Below are positions 26,261-35,201 of a DNA stretch of 60,783 nucleotides, piece by piece. The DNA lies in NCBI RefSeq assembly GCF_002003465.1, contig NZ_BDDQ01000035.1:1-60783 (forward strand). Reading direction: 5' to 3'. The notes beneath the pieces are model-generated. The model was not told the origin of the DNA. It was given only the letters and a program-made list of their open reading frames with translations, and ran no database searches. The number at the start of each line of letters is the position of its first letter. Position 1 is the first letter of the stretch. The stretch is from Caenibacillus caldisaponilyticus. GTDB taxonomy: Bacteria; Bacillota; Bacilli; Bacillales; Sporolactobacillaceae. The translations under genes and the position numbers were made by a program.

Positions 26261-27074
26261 GAATGTCCATCGTCTAGCTAAAAGTAGCCTTGCCGTCCGG
26301 TGCCGAAAGGGGCCGAGGCGTTCCAGCCGGGCGCCTATCTGTATGCAAACGGCACGGGGCAACGCAAAACTTTGGATCCAATCGCTTTCATTCTAATGGG
26401 GCAGATCGAATGGCTCGTTTCGGTCTCCCCTCATTTTGTTTGCGCTCGCCTCACTCTTTCCTGATTTGAAATGGCGGGAAAATGCCGGAGCCGAAAAAGC
26501 AACATCCCCCGCGAAACGGGGCAAGCCCTTTGGACGGACCCTATTTTGAAAGCGTTGACGACGATAGTTATCCCCTTTATGGCATGGGTTTTTTTGTAAG
26601 ATTGCCATGAAACATCTTCAAGGAGGAGGGCACTATTTCAAAACACGCATCATGCGGGCTGCGCTTCTCGGATTTTGCTTGTCCGTCCAGAACACGGTGG
26701 GGAATCGCCATAGAGCGACATCGTTGTGAAAAAAGGGAAAACACTGTCGGATGAAGAATTTGTTAAAATGGACTCGGATCCGAATAGGTTGGAAAAATGC
26801 CCCAGATTTTTTACCCGCTTTCCGGAGATCTCGACACCGTAATCGGCCGCTTTACCTTGCGTTTTGACGAGGTTTTCGAAAGGATAACCCTTGGCATTCG
26901 GCCGTTTGTCTTCCCGTCATCGCCGCAGCGTCACGGAGACGGACACTCTCGGGGGAACGGCTTTCGCTTTGGCCATCTTCAAGGCTTGACCGGACGAAGC
27001 GATGGAATGTCCGGTTTTGCAAGCAGATGTTCGCGAAGGGAATGAAACAACCGTCTTTAGGAAGGGGGATCGGT
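26261..27074. other. Gene-poor stretch after nirK
   Basis: More than 800 bases with no secure gene. A strong ribosome-like site AAGGAGGAGGG (about 26619-26629) is not followed by a usable start. A 38-codon GTG frame (26726-26842) is listed separately. The stretch may hold remains of degraded genes. Confidence 0.4.
26726..26842 (+). CDS. Possible 38-aa peptide
   Basis: A short frame from GTG reading VKKGKTLSDEEFVKMDSD and ending FFTRFPEISTP. The composition is protein-like and it lies in an otherwise empty stretch, but there is no good ribosome site. It may be the remnant of a larger gene. Confidence 0.22.
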   Translation: MKKGKTLSDEEFVKMDSDPNRLEKCPRFFTRFPEISTP

Positions 27075-28064
27075 GTGGCCGAGGTGAACATTCGCCGCCG
27101 GCTTTTGGCGCTCATCGATATTTTTGTGAACGAAACCGACGAAGACCACCAATTGTCCTTGCAAGACATTAAAGAAAAATTAAAGCTGCAGTTCGGCCCG
27201 GATTACCATGTGAAAGATTCGGTGCTCCGGGAGGATCTCGATGCGATCAGCCAAACGCTCATGTCCCTGACGGTCAACAACGGCCCGCACGGGAAAAAGT
27301 ATTACAGTTTCCAAGAAAGGTTGTTCGAACGTTACGAGTTGCGCATGCTGATCGACGCGGTCGTAAGCGCCCGATTTATTACGAAGAAAGATGCGAAACG
27401 GTTGATTTCGAAAATCAAAAAATTGGCAAGCCGTCACGAAGCGAAAAAGCTCAATCAAAATCTGTACGTCGAGGACACGGTAAAAAGCGAAAGCGACACG
27501 TTGAAGTACGACATTGACCAGCTCCACAACGCCATATCGGAAAACAAGAAGGTGTTGTTTCAGTATGGCACCTATGACGTGAACAAAAAGTTCGTGCTTC
27601 ATCGCGACGGGGAATGGTATTCGGTCAAACCGTATTCGCTCATCTGGTATAACGACTTTTATTATTTGGTCGGCGAATACGAAAAACTTGGGGAAGTGCG
27701 GCATTACCGGGTCGACCGCATGCGCCGCGTCACGGTCAAGGAAGAAACCTTTAAGCGGCCGACGATTAACATTGGCGAATACGTGAAGAAGTCGTTTCAA
27801 ATGTTTACCGGGCCTGAAGAGTGGATCGAACTCCAAGTCTCCAACCATTTGTTCAACGTGATGTTGGACCGGTTCGGACTCGACATCAACATCACGCAGA
27901 AGAACGACGACTCCTTTGTCTTTAAAACCAAGGCGGCGATGAGCGACGGGCTCATCGGATGGCTGCTCAGCTGGGGCAGCGACGTCAAGGTGCTCGCGCC
28001 CGACGCCCTGATCGAACGGCTGAAGGAACGGACGGAAAAAATGTATCACCTCTATCACAGCTGA
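27075..28064 (+). CDS. WYL-domain transcriptional regulator
   Basis: A 329-aa protein. The N-terminal part (about 1-90) is a helical DNA-binding region of the HTH type (LLALIDIFVNETDEDHQLSLQDI). The WYL domain begins at about residue 150: ISENKKVLFQYGTYD, then WYSVKPYSLIWYNDFYYLVGEY and RHYRVDRMRRV, which contain the family's WY-L and R-Y-R motifs. WYL regulators often control CRISPR, BREX and other defence genes and sense ligands or nucleic acid. GTG at 27075 follows GGAAGGGGG by six to seven bases. It has its own terminator and stands upstream of the HIRAN gene and the McrBC-like operon. Confidence 0.88.
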   Translation: MAEVNIRRRLLALIDIFVNETDEDHQLSLQDIKEKLKLQFGPDYHVKDSVLREDLDAISQTLMSLTVNNGPHGKKYYSFQERLFERYELRMLIDAVVSARFITKKDAKRLISKIKKLASRHEAKKLNQNLYVEDTVKSESDTLKYDIDQLHNAISENKKVLFQYGTYDVNKKFVLHRDGEWYSVKPYSLIWYNDFYYLVGEYEKLGEVRHYRVDRMRRVTVKEETFKRPTINIGEYVKKSFQMFTGPEEWIELQVSNHLFNVMLDRFGLDINITQKNDDSFVFKTKAAMSDGLIGWLLSWGSDVKVLAPDALIERLKERTEKMYHLYHS

Positions 28065-28090
28065 TCCAAAAGCGGATCAGCTGTTTTTTT
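28058..28090 (+). terminator. Terminator of the WYL regulator gene
   Basis: Perfect ten-base stem CAGCTGATCC with GGATCAGCTG, then seven T. The 5' half overlaps the stop codon. Confidence 0.93.
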
Positions 28091-28247
28091 AAAATAAAAG
28101 CAGACCGGGCGGAGGTTGTTATCGCGAGGTTTCGCGCGCCTTCGCTGTTTCCGGGACATGCGCGTAGGATCGAGGAAGCGACAGGCCGATAAAGGTTTGC
28201 GATCGGCCCATCTTCGTAAAAACGGCAGAAAACGAGGGGGGATGGCG

Positions 28248-28553
28248 ATGGCTTCTGCTCGATTCGTGGCGATTGTCGGTACGCAGTATTATTTCGGCGC
28301 CAAAGTGTTTCAACTGGATCAGACCGTCGTGTTGCGGAAAGATAAAGAGAACGTCCACGACGCCGAAGCGATCCAAGCGGAAATCGTTCCGATCGGCAAG
28401 GTCGGCTATATTGCCAACAGCGTCCATACCGTGCCGAGAGGCTGCCATAGCGCCGGAAGGATTTATGACACGTTTGAGGAAACGCTTCAAGGCAAGGTTC
28501 GTTTTATCGTCAACGATGTCGCCATCGTGGAACTGACCGATGCATCCGCGTAA
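28248..28553 (+). CDS. HIRAN-domain protein
   Basis: A 101-aa protein that is almost only a HIRAN domain: FVAIVGTQYYFGAKVFQLDQ, VVLRKDKENVHDAEAIQAEI and IGKVGYIANSVHTVPRGCHSAG. HIRAN domains, found in HLTF/Rad5 proteins and as stand-alone bacterial proteins, bind 3' ends of single-stranded DNA. ATG at 28248 is chosen because GAGGGGG ends seven bases before it; another ATG six bases upstream is too close. It lies between the WYL regulator and the McrBC-like operon, with a terminator on each side. Confidence 0.82.
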   Translation: MASARFVAIVGTQYYFGAKVFQLDQTVVLRKDKENVHDAEAIQAEIVPIGKVGYIANSVHTVPRGCHSAGRIYDTFEETLQGKVRFIVNDVAIVELTDASA

Positions 28554-28601
28554 CGTTTTGGAATTTGGCGGATCGCGCAGGCGCAAAAGGCGACAAACAC
28601 C

Positions 28602-28629
28602 CAACGCCGGTAACCCGGCGTTGTTTTTT
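28602..28629 (+). terminator. Terminator of the HIRAN gene
   Basis: Perfect nine-base stem CAACGCCGG with CCGGCGTTG, then seven T. Confidence 0.93.
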
Positions 28630-28973
28630 TGCGCAATCGAACGCGCTTTCCGGTTTTTTCTATTCATCCATAAGAAAGGGTTCGCGGTAGGCCATGGCGA
28701 ATGTTTATAAGAATACGAATACCATAAAAAAAAACAATTCGATCATGGCGTTATTCTTTCGCGATGGCACGCGCCTGCGGCTTGATGGGATGGCGCGCCG
28801 GTAGATTCTCTATCGTGGCCATGGCCTGAACGTCTGCGCGGCTTCTGGTTCGTCGGCGTCAGGCGCAGGGGTGCGGCCAGACTTGACCGCCGTTCGATGC
28901 GGCAAAGCCTCCTTGACCGCGCGTTGAACGGGGCGGGCCGCAGAGGGGCAGGCAAAAGCAAGGGGGGGAAGGG
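28630..28973. other. Leader of the McrBC-like operon
   Basis: An AT-rich section (about 28700-28745, with TTTATAAGAATACGAATACCATAAAAA) in otherwise GC-rich DNA probably carries the operon promoter; no clear -35/-10 pair could be fixed. No gene is seen. Confidence 0.4.
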
Positions 28974-30047
28974 ATGAACGTAAACTTATGGAAATGGATT
29001 TTGGAGCACATGGACGACCGCCGGCTCATGGCGTTAGTCAACCGCGGCGATCTGACGATTCCGGGTTTTCGAAGGATCACGCCGAAGACGATCGGCAAGG
29101 CGAAGAAAAAAATTGTTGCGGAAGCGGTCAAGGGCGCCAACCGGGAAAAGCTCATCGAACGTTTTCGACAAGTGACCGCGAAAGATCGAGACGGCCTCCG
29201 AGGCGAAGAGCTGTCCATCATAAAGAAAAGGCTTGAAGAAGGCCACTTGGAACCAGTGATGACCATGGCGGCGCTGGCGGCCGGCGAAGACGCGGAAACG
29301 CGCGAGCGGGCGCAACGCTTATTTCACGAGATCACGCCTTTGAAGTTGTCGCAATGGGCCCGCCGTTTTGCGGAGGCCAGCGCCTCGCGGGAGCAAGTTC
29401 AGAAACACAAGGGAGAAAAGGTGGTGGATCCCAACGCCTTTCAGCGGCTCCAAAAGATGTGGGAGAAATCGGAAGCCAAAAACCTCGAGTTAAAGCAGCG
29501 CTTGGAGGAAACGGAAAAAGATTACCTCCAGTTGAAAAGGGAGAACGCCGAAAAGGTTAAAGCCTTGAAACAGGAAATGATCCGGCTCGAACAAACCGTC
29601 GGGCGCCTTCATCATGAAGTCGCCAAACTTTTAGAAGAAAACGAGCGGTTGAAGGCGGCCAATGACGAACGAATGCGCCGAACGGCAGACAAAAAAGAAG
29701 AATGGGAGCGGCAGCAAGAAGTGGCCGCGGCGAAGGATGCGCTGGAGAGCGCGGATATCCGGTCTCAGCGGACCGTGCGCCGAATCGCCATGATCGGCAA
29801 CCCGAAAAATCCGTCCATCGAACAAACCGCCGGTTTCGACATTGAAATGATCGAACCGGCGGAACTGGAAAAGGCATTGGCGGAAAAGCGCTTTGACGAC
29901 GTCGATGAAGTGTGGCTCTTGACCTATCGGACGCCGCTCGTTTACCAGCGGATGGTCAAGCGCCGCGTCAAGGTCGACCGCCTCGTCAGTTTTAATCATT
30001 TTATCGCTTTAAAAAAACATATGAAGAAAGGATTGTCTGATGAATAA
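28974..30047 (+). CDS. Coiled-coil protein of a McrBC-like operon
   Basis: A 357-aa soluble protein in three parts. Residues 1-140 form a helical basic domain of unknown type (GFRRITPKTIGKAKKKIV). Residues about 150-265 form a long heptad-rich coiled coil (LKQRLEETEKDYLQLKRENAE). Residues about 270-357 form a compact alpha/beta domain (RRIAMIGNPKNP, then VDEVWLLTYRTPLVY and LVSFNHF) with a faint likeness to DUF2325. It overlaps the NTPase gene by eight bases. In Type IV coiled-coil McrBC systems such proteins are thought to recognise the target or build the complex; that role is inferred here. The ATG follows AAGGGGGGGAAGGG. Confidence 0.7.
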   Translation: MNVNLWKWILEHMDDRRLMALVNRGDLTIPGFRRITPKTIGKAKKKIVAEAVKGANREKLIERFRQVTAKDRDGLRGEELSIIKKRLEEGHLEPVMTMAALAAGEDAETRERAQRLFHEITPLKLSQWARRFAEASASREQVQKHKGEKVVDPNAFQRLQKMWEKSEAKNLELKQRLEETEKDYLQLKRENAEKVKALKQEMIRLEQTVGRLHHEVAKLLEENERLKAANDERMRRTADKKEEWERQQEVAAAKDALESADIRSQRTVRRIAMIGNPKNPSIEQTAGFDIEMIEPAELEKALAEKRFDDVDEVWLLTYRTPLVYQRMVKRRVKVDRLVSFNHFIALKKHMKKGLSDE

Positions 30048-31966
30048 CAAACTGTGGCCGATTGATATGGTGGGCGTTTTGCCCGATGATCGCCGTTTTC
30101 AGGAAAAATTCGGAAAACATTCGGTCTTTCGCAATCATATGAATGTGATTCAATTCAATTTAAAAATGATCAGCCGACCGCCTAACCAATTTCCCAATGT
30201 GGAATATTTTACGGGATTTAGTCATGATTTGGAAAAATGGGGGTTTGAAGATAATGTCTATCTTAAAGACGAAGCGCGCATCGCCCGCCTGCGGTCATTT
30301 TTGGACGATATGCTCGTGGTCTTTCAACCGGAACGGCGCCTCGTGCAAGAAAATAAAACCGTATTCGTAGCACAGAACATACGGGTGATCCCGAAATCCG
30401 AAGATTACCGGACGGAAGACGTGCTCGTCGGCCTGCCCGTCTTCAGCCGGGCCGCGCACGGTTATGAAACCGATGAATTTTTCGATCGTTTAAAAAACCG
30501 CAAGTATCTCGGCCATATCGATTTCATATCCAATGAACCGGAAGATACGCCGCCTTATATTTTATGGAAGGATGAAAACGACAATTTTTACGCGTGCGGA
30601 CGGTTCGAGCACCATCATCACGCCTACGGCGGCTTCAAATTCATTGAGGCGGGCCGGATAAAGGTCATCCCTTTTGAGGAAGAGTGGTTGTTTAAATCTT
30701 ACCAGATTGGAAATCTTCTTTATGTCCCGTTAAAAATTATTGAGGCCATCGATAAAAAAAGCGCCGAACATCCGGCGTTTTCGGGGCGTTTGGCGACGGC
30801 TCTGCCGCCGGCGTCCGCCCGCGTTTCCGAAGAAGGCGCCTTTCCAAGGACGGAAGACGATGAGCTCGAACAGGCATTTCTTGATCGTTTGGTCGCTTTG
30901 ACGTGCGCGCAAGGATTGTTTTATGAAGAGAAGGATTTGTACAACTTCCATACGGCCATGAAGGTCTCCGGCCTCGTCATCTTGTCGGGGATGAGCGGGA
31001 CGGGAAAATCGCGGCTCGTTCACGCTTACGCCAAGGCGCTCGGCCTCGAACCGGATCGGTTGGCCTTCATCCCGGTCCGCCCGTCATGGACGGACGATGC
31101 CGATTTGCTGGGCTATCCCGACACGCTTCACGGGGTCTACCGCCCCGGTGACGCCGATCTCGTCAACCTTTTGCTTGAAGCGGAGAAAGAAGAAAACCGC
31201 AATAAATTGTTTATGGTCTGCTTTGATGAAATGAATCTGGCCCGCGTCGAACACTACTTTTCCCAATTTTTGTCCGTGCTCGAAATGGACGGTCCAAACC
31301 GCGTGCTCCGGCTGTACAACGACGAGCTCGCCGGCGCGTTAAAAAAACGCCGCCCATTACAAACCGACGGTGACCATCGGCGACAACGTGTTGTTCGTCG
31401 GCACGGTCAATCTCGATGAATCGACGTTTCATTTTTCCGATAAAGTTTTGGACCGCGCCAATGTGATTGAATTAAAAGTGCTGCCGTATTCGGTGTTGAA
31501 AAAAGAGCCGCGGACAAGCGGTTTGGAATCGTGGGAAGCGGTTGATTCGGCGGCTTATGAACGCATGAAAAACCGAAGCGCCGCTTTTGAATTGACCGAA
31601 GCGGAAATCGATTTTTTCTGGTCGCTGCACCAAGAATTGCAAAATCTGTCGACGAAGCTCGGGATCGGGCCGCGGGTCATCCGCCAGATTGACGCTTATT
31701 TAAAAAACATCCCGAAGAACGGCGTGTTGACGCGCGCGGAAGCCTTGGATTTGCAAGTCGTGCAACGCGTGCTCACGAAAGTGCGCGGGACGGATGAAAT
31801 GCTCGGCCGCTTTTTCGGCCCGAAGAAAAACGGGGTGCTGACGGAAGCGGTGAGCCGGTTTATCGAATGGCTCGATCAATTCAAGGCGCTGTCCGATTTC
31901 AAGGAGACGCGCCGGGTGGCCTTACAAAAAATGAAGGAACTGAACGACAATGGCTTTACCCTTTAA
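30040..31966 (+). pseudogene. McrB-like AAA+ NTPase, frame broken by one base
   Basis: The motor subunit of an McrBC-like nuclease. The first part (to about 31347) has an N-terminal domain of unknown type (residues 1-250), then Walker A GMSGTGKSR (about 317-325) and Walker B MVCFDEMN (about 392-399). After the run of seven A at 31341-31347 the frame fails. Removing one A gives ALKNAAHYKPTVTIGDNVLFVGTVNLDES and an intact C-terminal helical domain to 31966. The joined product would be about 641 aa. The usual McrB MNTADR motif is replaced by VNLDEST, so it may use ATP rather than GTP. The cause may be a sequencing error, a true mutation, or slippage in the A-run. Confidence 0.85.
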
Positions 31967-33740
31967 AGTGACGTTCAAACAGGGGTACCGGGTCGTGCCG
32001 GTCTTGGATTTCAGCGAAAACGACGCGGTGGACCGCCTGCCGGAAACCGTTTTGTATGAAAACGTGCCGCTCACGGTGCTGTTCGAATCCGACGACGATC
32101 AAGCCCGTTTTTACATGGACGGCCTTGACGCTTTGCCGGTTCGGCAAATTCGTGAAGATGACGAAACCGGCGAAGCGTATCTCGCGCCGTCGCCCCACCC
32201 CGTCGTTCTTTATGAGAACACCGAAGCCTTTTATCCGTTTATTCCTGGCCATTATCGCATCGAGGTTGCGGCGCGCGGCCGCACGTATTACTCGTGGATG
32301 ACGATTGCGCCGAAACAAGTCGACCGGGCGGCGTGGCAGGCGATGCGCGATGAAATCGAAGCGGTTTTGACGGGGCTTGCCCGCGACTTCGGGCGCCAAG
32401 CGACGGTCGGCGTCCCGCTCGGAGAAGAGGGATTGTCGCCGCAAGCGGTTCGCATGCTGACGACCGTCAAACAGCGCTATGCGTCGATCATGGCCGCCAT
32501 TCACGACATTTACAGGGCGCCGCGCGGGAAGATCAAAAAAATTTATACGCGCGTCCCGGCCGGACGGTTCGCCGTTTATGATGAAGCGACGATCCGCCAT
32601 CGCCTTCGCCATCCGGAAGAAATGCGGCGTTTGAAAGTGCCGCAACGGGAAATCGACTACGATCTCATCGAAAATAAAATGTTAAAACGCTTGATCCGCG
32701 CCTGGATGGCCGTTTTGGCGGACCATCCCGGACAAGGGAAGCGAAACGGAACGGAACCGGACGACTGGCCCGGCGCGAGGGAGGGGGCAACGGATGATCC
32801 GGCCCGCGGCATTGACGAGCAGGAATGGGCGGATCGGCTTCTAAAAATGAAAAAGGCCTTGCAGCGGCTTTACAACGCCCCTTGGATGAAAAAAGTCGAT
32901 GCGACGAAACCCGTCTCCGCCTCGCCCCATGCGCTCAGCGACAGCCGTTACCAAGTCATGGTCCGATTGTACGAGGAATGGTTCAAGCCTGCGGCGCCTC
33001 GCGAGGCGGCGGGGCCGTGGAAACGGACCGACAAGCTTTATGAAATTTGGGGCGTCATCAAATTGATTCGCTGTTTGAGCGAAGGTCCTCTCGGCTTCCG
33101 GCCGATTGAAGGATGGTTGTTCGACGGGAAGGAGGACTCCGGCGCCATTCAGGATTTGCCGGAGGGGACGCGCATTGTTTTTGAGAAGGGCGCGGCCCGT
33201 ATTCATTTGGTCTACGATGAAAAACTGCCGAGGACGAGCGGGCCGACGGATCCGAACCGCTTGCCGCTTTTCATGACCCACGGCCACAACCGTCCGGATG
33301 CGCGCCTGGATTTTTACGTGGAAGCGGTGTATATCGGCAGTTTATTGGTGGATTTTAAATACCGTCCCCGCGCTTATATCTGGCAACCTGAGCAGCTTGA
33401 AACGGGAGTCCGTCCCAAAGTCATGGCCCAGCTGATCGATTACGGAAACGCGTGTCGGTCGCGGTTTCTTTTTGGAGCGCCCGATCATCCCTTTTTTTTC
33501 GGGATCAACCCCGTCCTTGAAGTGTGGGGGCTTTACCCCGACGAACAGCGTTCCGGGGAAGTCATTCATGATCCGGACTACCGATTGCGCCTGATGGACA
33601 TGACGCCCGGCCGGTCCGATGTCCACGTCGTCCAGGCGCTTGAAGCCTATTGGCAACGACTGTTTAAACGGTACGAGTGGGCGCGGGCGGCGTGGAGCCA
33701 GGAGTTTTTTGAAGAGGAGCGCACAGACGGCGATCAATGA
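31950..33740 (+). CDS. McrC-like nuclease, DUF2357 plus PD-(D/E)XK domain
   Basis: A 596-aa protein, the nuclease partner of the McrB-like NTPase. The first half fits DUF2357 (GHYRIEVAARGRTYYSWMTI, and IDYDLIENKMLKRLIRAW). The second half carries a PD-(D/E)XK core of PDDEXK_7 type: YEIWGVIKLIRCL, then RPDARLDFYVEA (Asp450) and LLVDFKYRP with the D-x-K pair Asp468 and Lys470. The catalytic residues look intact. The gene starts 17 bases inside the end of the NTPase frame, so the two are coupled. A palindrome right after the stop may end the operon. Confidence 0.82.
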   Translation: MALPFKVTFKQGYRVVPVLDFSENDAVDRLPETVLYENVPLTVLFESDDDQARFYMDGLDALPVRQIREDDETGEAYLAPSPHPVVLYENTEAFYPFIPGHYRIEVAARGRTYYSWMTIAPKQVDRAAWQAMRDEIEAVLTGLARDFGRQATVGVPLGEEGLSPQAVRMLTTVKQRYASIMAAIHDIYRAPRGKIKKIYTRVPAGRFAVYDEATIRHRLRHPEEMRRLKVPQREIDYDLIENKMLKRLIRAWMAVLADHPGQGKRNGTEPDDWPGAREGATDDPARGIDEQEWADRLLKMKKALQRLYNAPWMKKVDATKPVSASPHALSDSRYQVMVRLYEEWFKPAAPREAAGPWKRTDKLYEIWGVIKLIRCLSEGPLGFRPIEGWLFDGKEDSGAIQDLPEGTRIVFEKGAARIHLVYDEKLPRTSGPTDPNRLPLFMTHGHNRPDARLDFYVEAVYIGSLLVDFKYRPRAYIWQPEQLETGVRPKVMAQLIDYGNACRSRFLFGAPDHPFFFGINPVLEVWGLYPDEQRSGEVIHDPDYRLRLMDMTPGRSDVHVVQALEAYWQRLFKRYEWARAAWSQEFFEEERTDGDQ

Positions 33741-33743
33741 AAA

Positions 33744-33770
33744 AATCGGCCGCTTAAGCGGCCGAAAATC
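33744..33770. terminator. Two-way hairpin between convergent genes
   Basis: Palindrome TCGGCCGCTTAAGCGGCCGA with A-rich flanks, between the nuclease gene and the HxlR regulator gene. The minus strand has a short T-run after it. Confidence 0.7.
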
Positions 33771-33785
33771 AAAACACGTTCATAT

Positions 33786-34124
33786 TCATGTGGAAGCGTC
33801 TTGTTTTTCTTCGGGCGAAATCCATTGTTCCGCCCATTTTTGGATTGCATCCATCACCGGCTTTAACTCGTGCCCCTTTTCCGTCAATTCGTATTCGATG
33901 CGGACGGGGGTTTCGGGATAAACGATCCGCTTGAGGATGCCGGCGGCTTCCAATTCTTTTAAACGCTCCGCGAGCATGCGGTCGCTCATGTGCGGGATCA
34001 TTTCGGATATATCGCAAAACCGGCGGCAGCCGGAAAGAAGCGCGTGGATGATCAGACCGGTCCACCGTTTTCCGAGCAATTCAAAAGCCGATTCGAATTT
34101 GGGGCACATCTTAAGATCAACCAT
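33786..34124 (-). CDS. HxlR/DUF24-family regulator, YodB-like
   Basis: A winged-helix repressor (112 aa) closely resembling B. subtilis YodB, which senses quinones and diamide through a conserved N-terminal cysteine. That cysteine is present (Cys7 in MVDLKMCPKFESAF). The rest follows the family: LLGKRWTGLIIHALL, MLAERLKELEAAGIL and YELTEKG. The ATG follows TGGAGGTT, with TATAAT 30 bases upstream. It is divergent from a dioxygenase gene, and a GTAAGT motif in the shared promoter region is the likely operator. Confidence 0.9.
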   Translation of the reverse strand: MVDLKMCPKFESAFELLGKRWTGLIIHALLSGCRRFCDISEMIPHMSDRMLAERLKELEAAGILKRIVYPETPVRIEYELTEKGHELKPVMDAIQKWAEQWISPEEKQDAST

Positions 34125-34175
34125 GTGTCAAACCTCCATTCTCTATTCTTCATTATAACATTGTTCTTGACAAAA

Positions 34176-34228
34176 GTAAGTCACTATATTATCGTAACTC
34201 TTGCAGCCATTACTTACATTAAGTAAGT
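34176..34228. promoter_or_regulatory. Candidate operator of the HxlR-type regulator
   Basis: A perfect inverted repeat ACTTAC-ATTAA-GTAAGT (34212-34228) plus a further GTAAGT at 34176-34181, in the divergent promoter region beside TTGACA (34168 region). GTAAGT occurs again at 35160-35165 before yceI. Confidence 0.55.
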
Positions 34229-34321
34229 CTGTTTAAAAATAAAAGTTAGACGTCAACGATCGGGAAACAGGCGTCATCGTTTTTCCGAGCGCTTTTCGTT
34301 CACTTTCAAGGAGGGGTGTTT

Positions 34322-35113
34322 TTGACGCCGGCTTTATTTGTCGCCCACGGCGCGCCATTGCTCGCGTTGGAAGATCATGCGTACACGCGTTTTCTCGACC
34401 GGCTGGGCAACGACCTCGGCCGGCCGCGTGCGATCTTGCTCTTTTCGGCACACTGGGAAAGCCCGGTTCAGCTGGTAAGCCGTGTGGACGCCTATTCGAC
34501 GATCTATGATTTTTACGGTTTTCCGGAAGAACTTTACCGGATCGTTTATCCGGCCAAAGGCGCTCCTGAGTTGGCCGATGACATTATGCAACGGCTTGGC
34601 GATGCGGGGATCGCCAACCGTTCGGAAGAAGAACGCGGTCTCGATCACGGCGCATGGGTCGTTCTAAAGAGGCTCTATCCGAACGCCGATGTCCCCGTTG
34701 TCGCGATGTCTGTCAATCCCCATCTACTTCCGGCGGAGCAGTACCGTATCGGCAAAGCGCTGTTGGAATTGCGGAAAAGGGATGTTTTGATCATCGCCAG
34801 CGGCGGGACCGTTCACAATTTGGCGGCCGTTGACATGCGGAACCACTCCGACGTCCCGGAAGCCTGGGCTCTCGAATTTGAAAACTGGTTGGAAGACGCC
34901 GTCACCGCATGGGATGTGGAGCGTCTGTTTCGGTTCAGAACATTGGCCCCGCATGCGGAACGGGCCGTTCCGTTCCACGGGCAGGAGCATTTTATCCCCC
35001 TTTTCTATGCAATGGGCGCCGCCGATGACGAGCGAAAGGCTGAATTGTTGCACCGCAGTTTCCGTTACGGCACCTTGAGCCAGAGCGTATGGCGGTTTGG
35101 AGAATCTTCTTGA
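34322..35113 (+). CDS. LigB/DODA-type extradiol dioxygenase (YgiD-like)
   Basis: A 263-aa class III extradiol ring-cleavage dioxygenase of the 4,5-DOPA dioxygenase subgroup. Histidines expected to bind the metal are seen in FVAHGAP, LFSAHWES, GLDHGAW and IASGGTVHNL. Such enzymes open catechol rings. TTG at 34322 is chosen because AAGGAGGGG ends five bases before it; GTG at 34316 is too close. Its divergent YodB-like regulator suggests induction by quinones or catechols, which the enzyme could then remove. Confidence 0.88.
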   Translation: MTPALFVAHGAPLLALEDHAYTRFLDRLGNDLGRPRAILLFSAHWESPVQLVSRVDAYSTIYDFYGFPEELYRIVYPAKGAPELADDIMQRLGDAGIANRSEEERGLDHGAWVVLKRLYPNADVPVVAMSVNPHLLPAEQYRIGKALLELRKRDVLIIASGGTVHNLAAVDMRNHSDVPEAWALEFENWLEDAVTAWDVERLFRFRTLAPHAERAVPFHGQEHFIPLFYAMGAADDERKAELLHRSFRYGTLSQSVWRFGESS

Positions 35114-35138
35114 CAATCCGAACAATATTAAATATATT
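35110..35138 (+). promoter_or_regulatory. Sigma-A promoter of yceI-like gene
   Basis: TTGACA (35110-35115), 17 bases, TATATT (35133-35138); AAGTAAGTGAG follows at 35158-35168, close to the expected start site plus 14, as a repressor site would. Confidence 0.72.
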
Positions 35139-35201
35139 ATTTTTAGTTTCTATATTAAAGTAAGTGAGTAAATTTAAATTTGCTGAAATGGAGGCGTCGA
35201 A

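Noticed and set aside
31335-31350. Programmed -1 frameshifting at A-AAA-AAA in the McrB-like gene
   Set aside because: The frame that continues is +1 relative to the first, so a -1 slip would lead to the wrong frame.
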